This document shows, piece after piece, positions 63,891 through 64,000 of a stretch of 64,000 nucleotides of DNA. Origin of the DNA: Phymatolithon calcareum (Eukaryota; Rhodophyta; Florideophyceae; Hapalidiales). The notes beneath the pieces were generated by a model that was not told the DNA's origin, searched no databases, and was given only the letters and a program-made list of their open reading frames with translations. Numbering within the stretch: the stretch's first letter is position 1; each line of letters starts with the position of its first letter. Made by a program: the position numbers and the translations under genes. The stretch spans positions 2,604,001-2,668,000 of the forward strand of contig OZ345363.1 of the NCBI GenBank assembly GCA_977006965.1, in the 5' to 3' direction.

Positions 63891-64000
63891 GTTTGCTTAT
63901 CGGTTGGTTTGTGGGTGCGAGTGGTGGAACTGTGAGTAGATGCCGATGCCTCGACTGCGGGTTGACGAAAGGGTGTTTTAAATACGCCGATCCAGCAAAA
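63891..64000. other. Epimerase 5' flank
   Basis: 110 bases upstream of the ATG. A TTTTAAATA box at about 63975-63983 could be a TATA element some 90 bp upstream. Confidence 0.35.

Noticed and set aside
62637-63935. Long plus-strand ORFs opposite the epimerase (209 and 196 aa)
   Set aside because: Antisense shadows of a highly conserved, GC-rich coding sequence on the minus strand; no protein family matches.
1-64000. CRISPR arrays or bacterial operons
   Set aside because: No regularly spaced direct repeats of 24-40 bp with unique spacers; spliced genes and LTR elements show nuclear eukaryotic DNA. The palindromes are single, unevenly spaced and mostly unrelated to each other.

Overview
The window is a stretch of eukaryotic nuclear DNA. 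It has a spliced gene with six short introns, LTR retrotransposons, cut-and-paste DNA transposons and a fragment of mitochondrial rRNA. The best guess is a red alga (Chondrus-like florideophyte). This rests on a plant/alga-type GDP-mannose 3,5-epimerase, a bacterial-looking mitochondrial SSU rRNA 3' end, short introns and a heavy Ty1/copia plus chromovirus load. It is an inference and no marker here proves it.

Layout. 0-10.3 kb holds decayed material: a DDE transposase relic cut by the window edge, a 659-bp solo LTR, and a Pif1-like helicase pseudogene. 10.4-15.7 kb is a degenerate Ty1/copia element on the minus strand, with a perfect half-tRNAiMet primer binding site. 15.7-22.4 kb is anonymous or AT-rich, with a truncated transposase, an 80-bp tandem duplication and inverted-repeat elements. 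22.4-35.2 kb is an older copia element (plus strand). Its pol gene is split by a younger Ty3/gypsy chromovirus (minus strand) that carries a perfect 5-bp target duplication. 35.2-40.4 kb holds a gag relic with its LTR and a non-LTR RT fragment. 40.5-43.2 kb is a TIR transposon with a nearly intact transposase, and 43.5-45.1 kb a second, unrelated broken transposase. From 46 kb come host genes: an ABCB/MDR full transporter (seven exons, 1300 aa), a 1330-aa NB-ARC/WD40 STAND protein, a GC-rich beta-propeller protein and GDP-mannose 3,5-epimerase.

Three signals stand out. First, the copia and the gypsy element each carry, between 5' LTR and gag, an extra ORF with the same tandem pair of matrin/U1-type C2H2 zinc fingers, and neither ORF contains a single AUG codon. 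Second, at least eighteen short palindromes with loops of mostly 0-6 bases, many 40-59 bp long and perfect or nearly so, lie outside recognisable genes. They are mostly unrelated in sequence, and one can be shown by comparison with sister repeats to have arisen by inverted duplication in place. Third, between the STAND gene and its neighbour lies a composite of mitochondrial rRNA DNA and an inverted fragment of the same STAND gene, which looks like break-repair filler.

The host genes show no operon-like or obvious functional linkage. The region reads as a TE-rich accessory island next to a gene-dense edge (46-64 kb).
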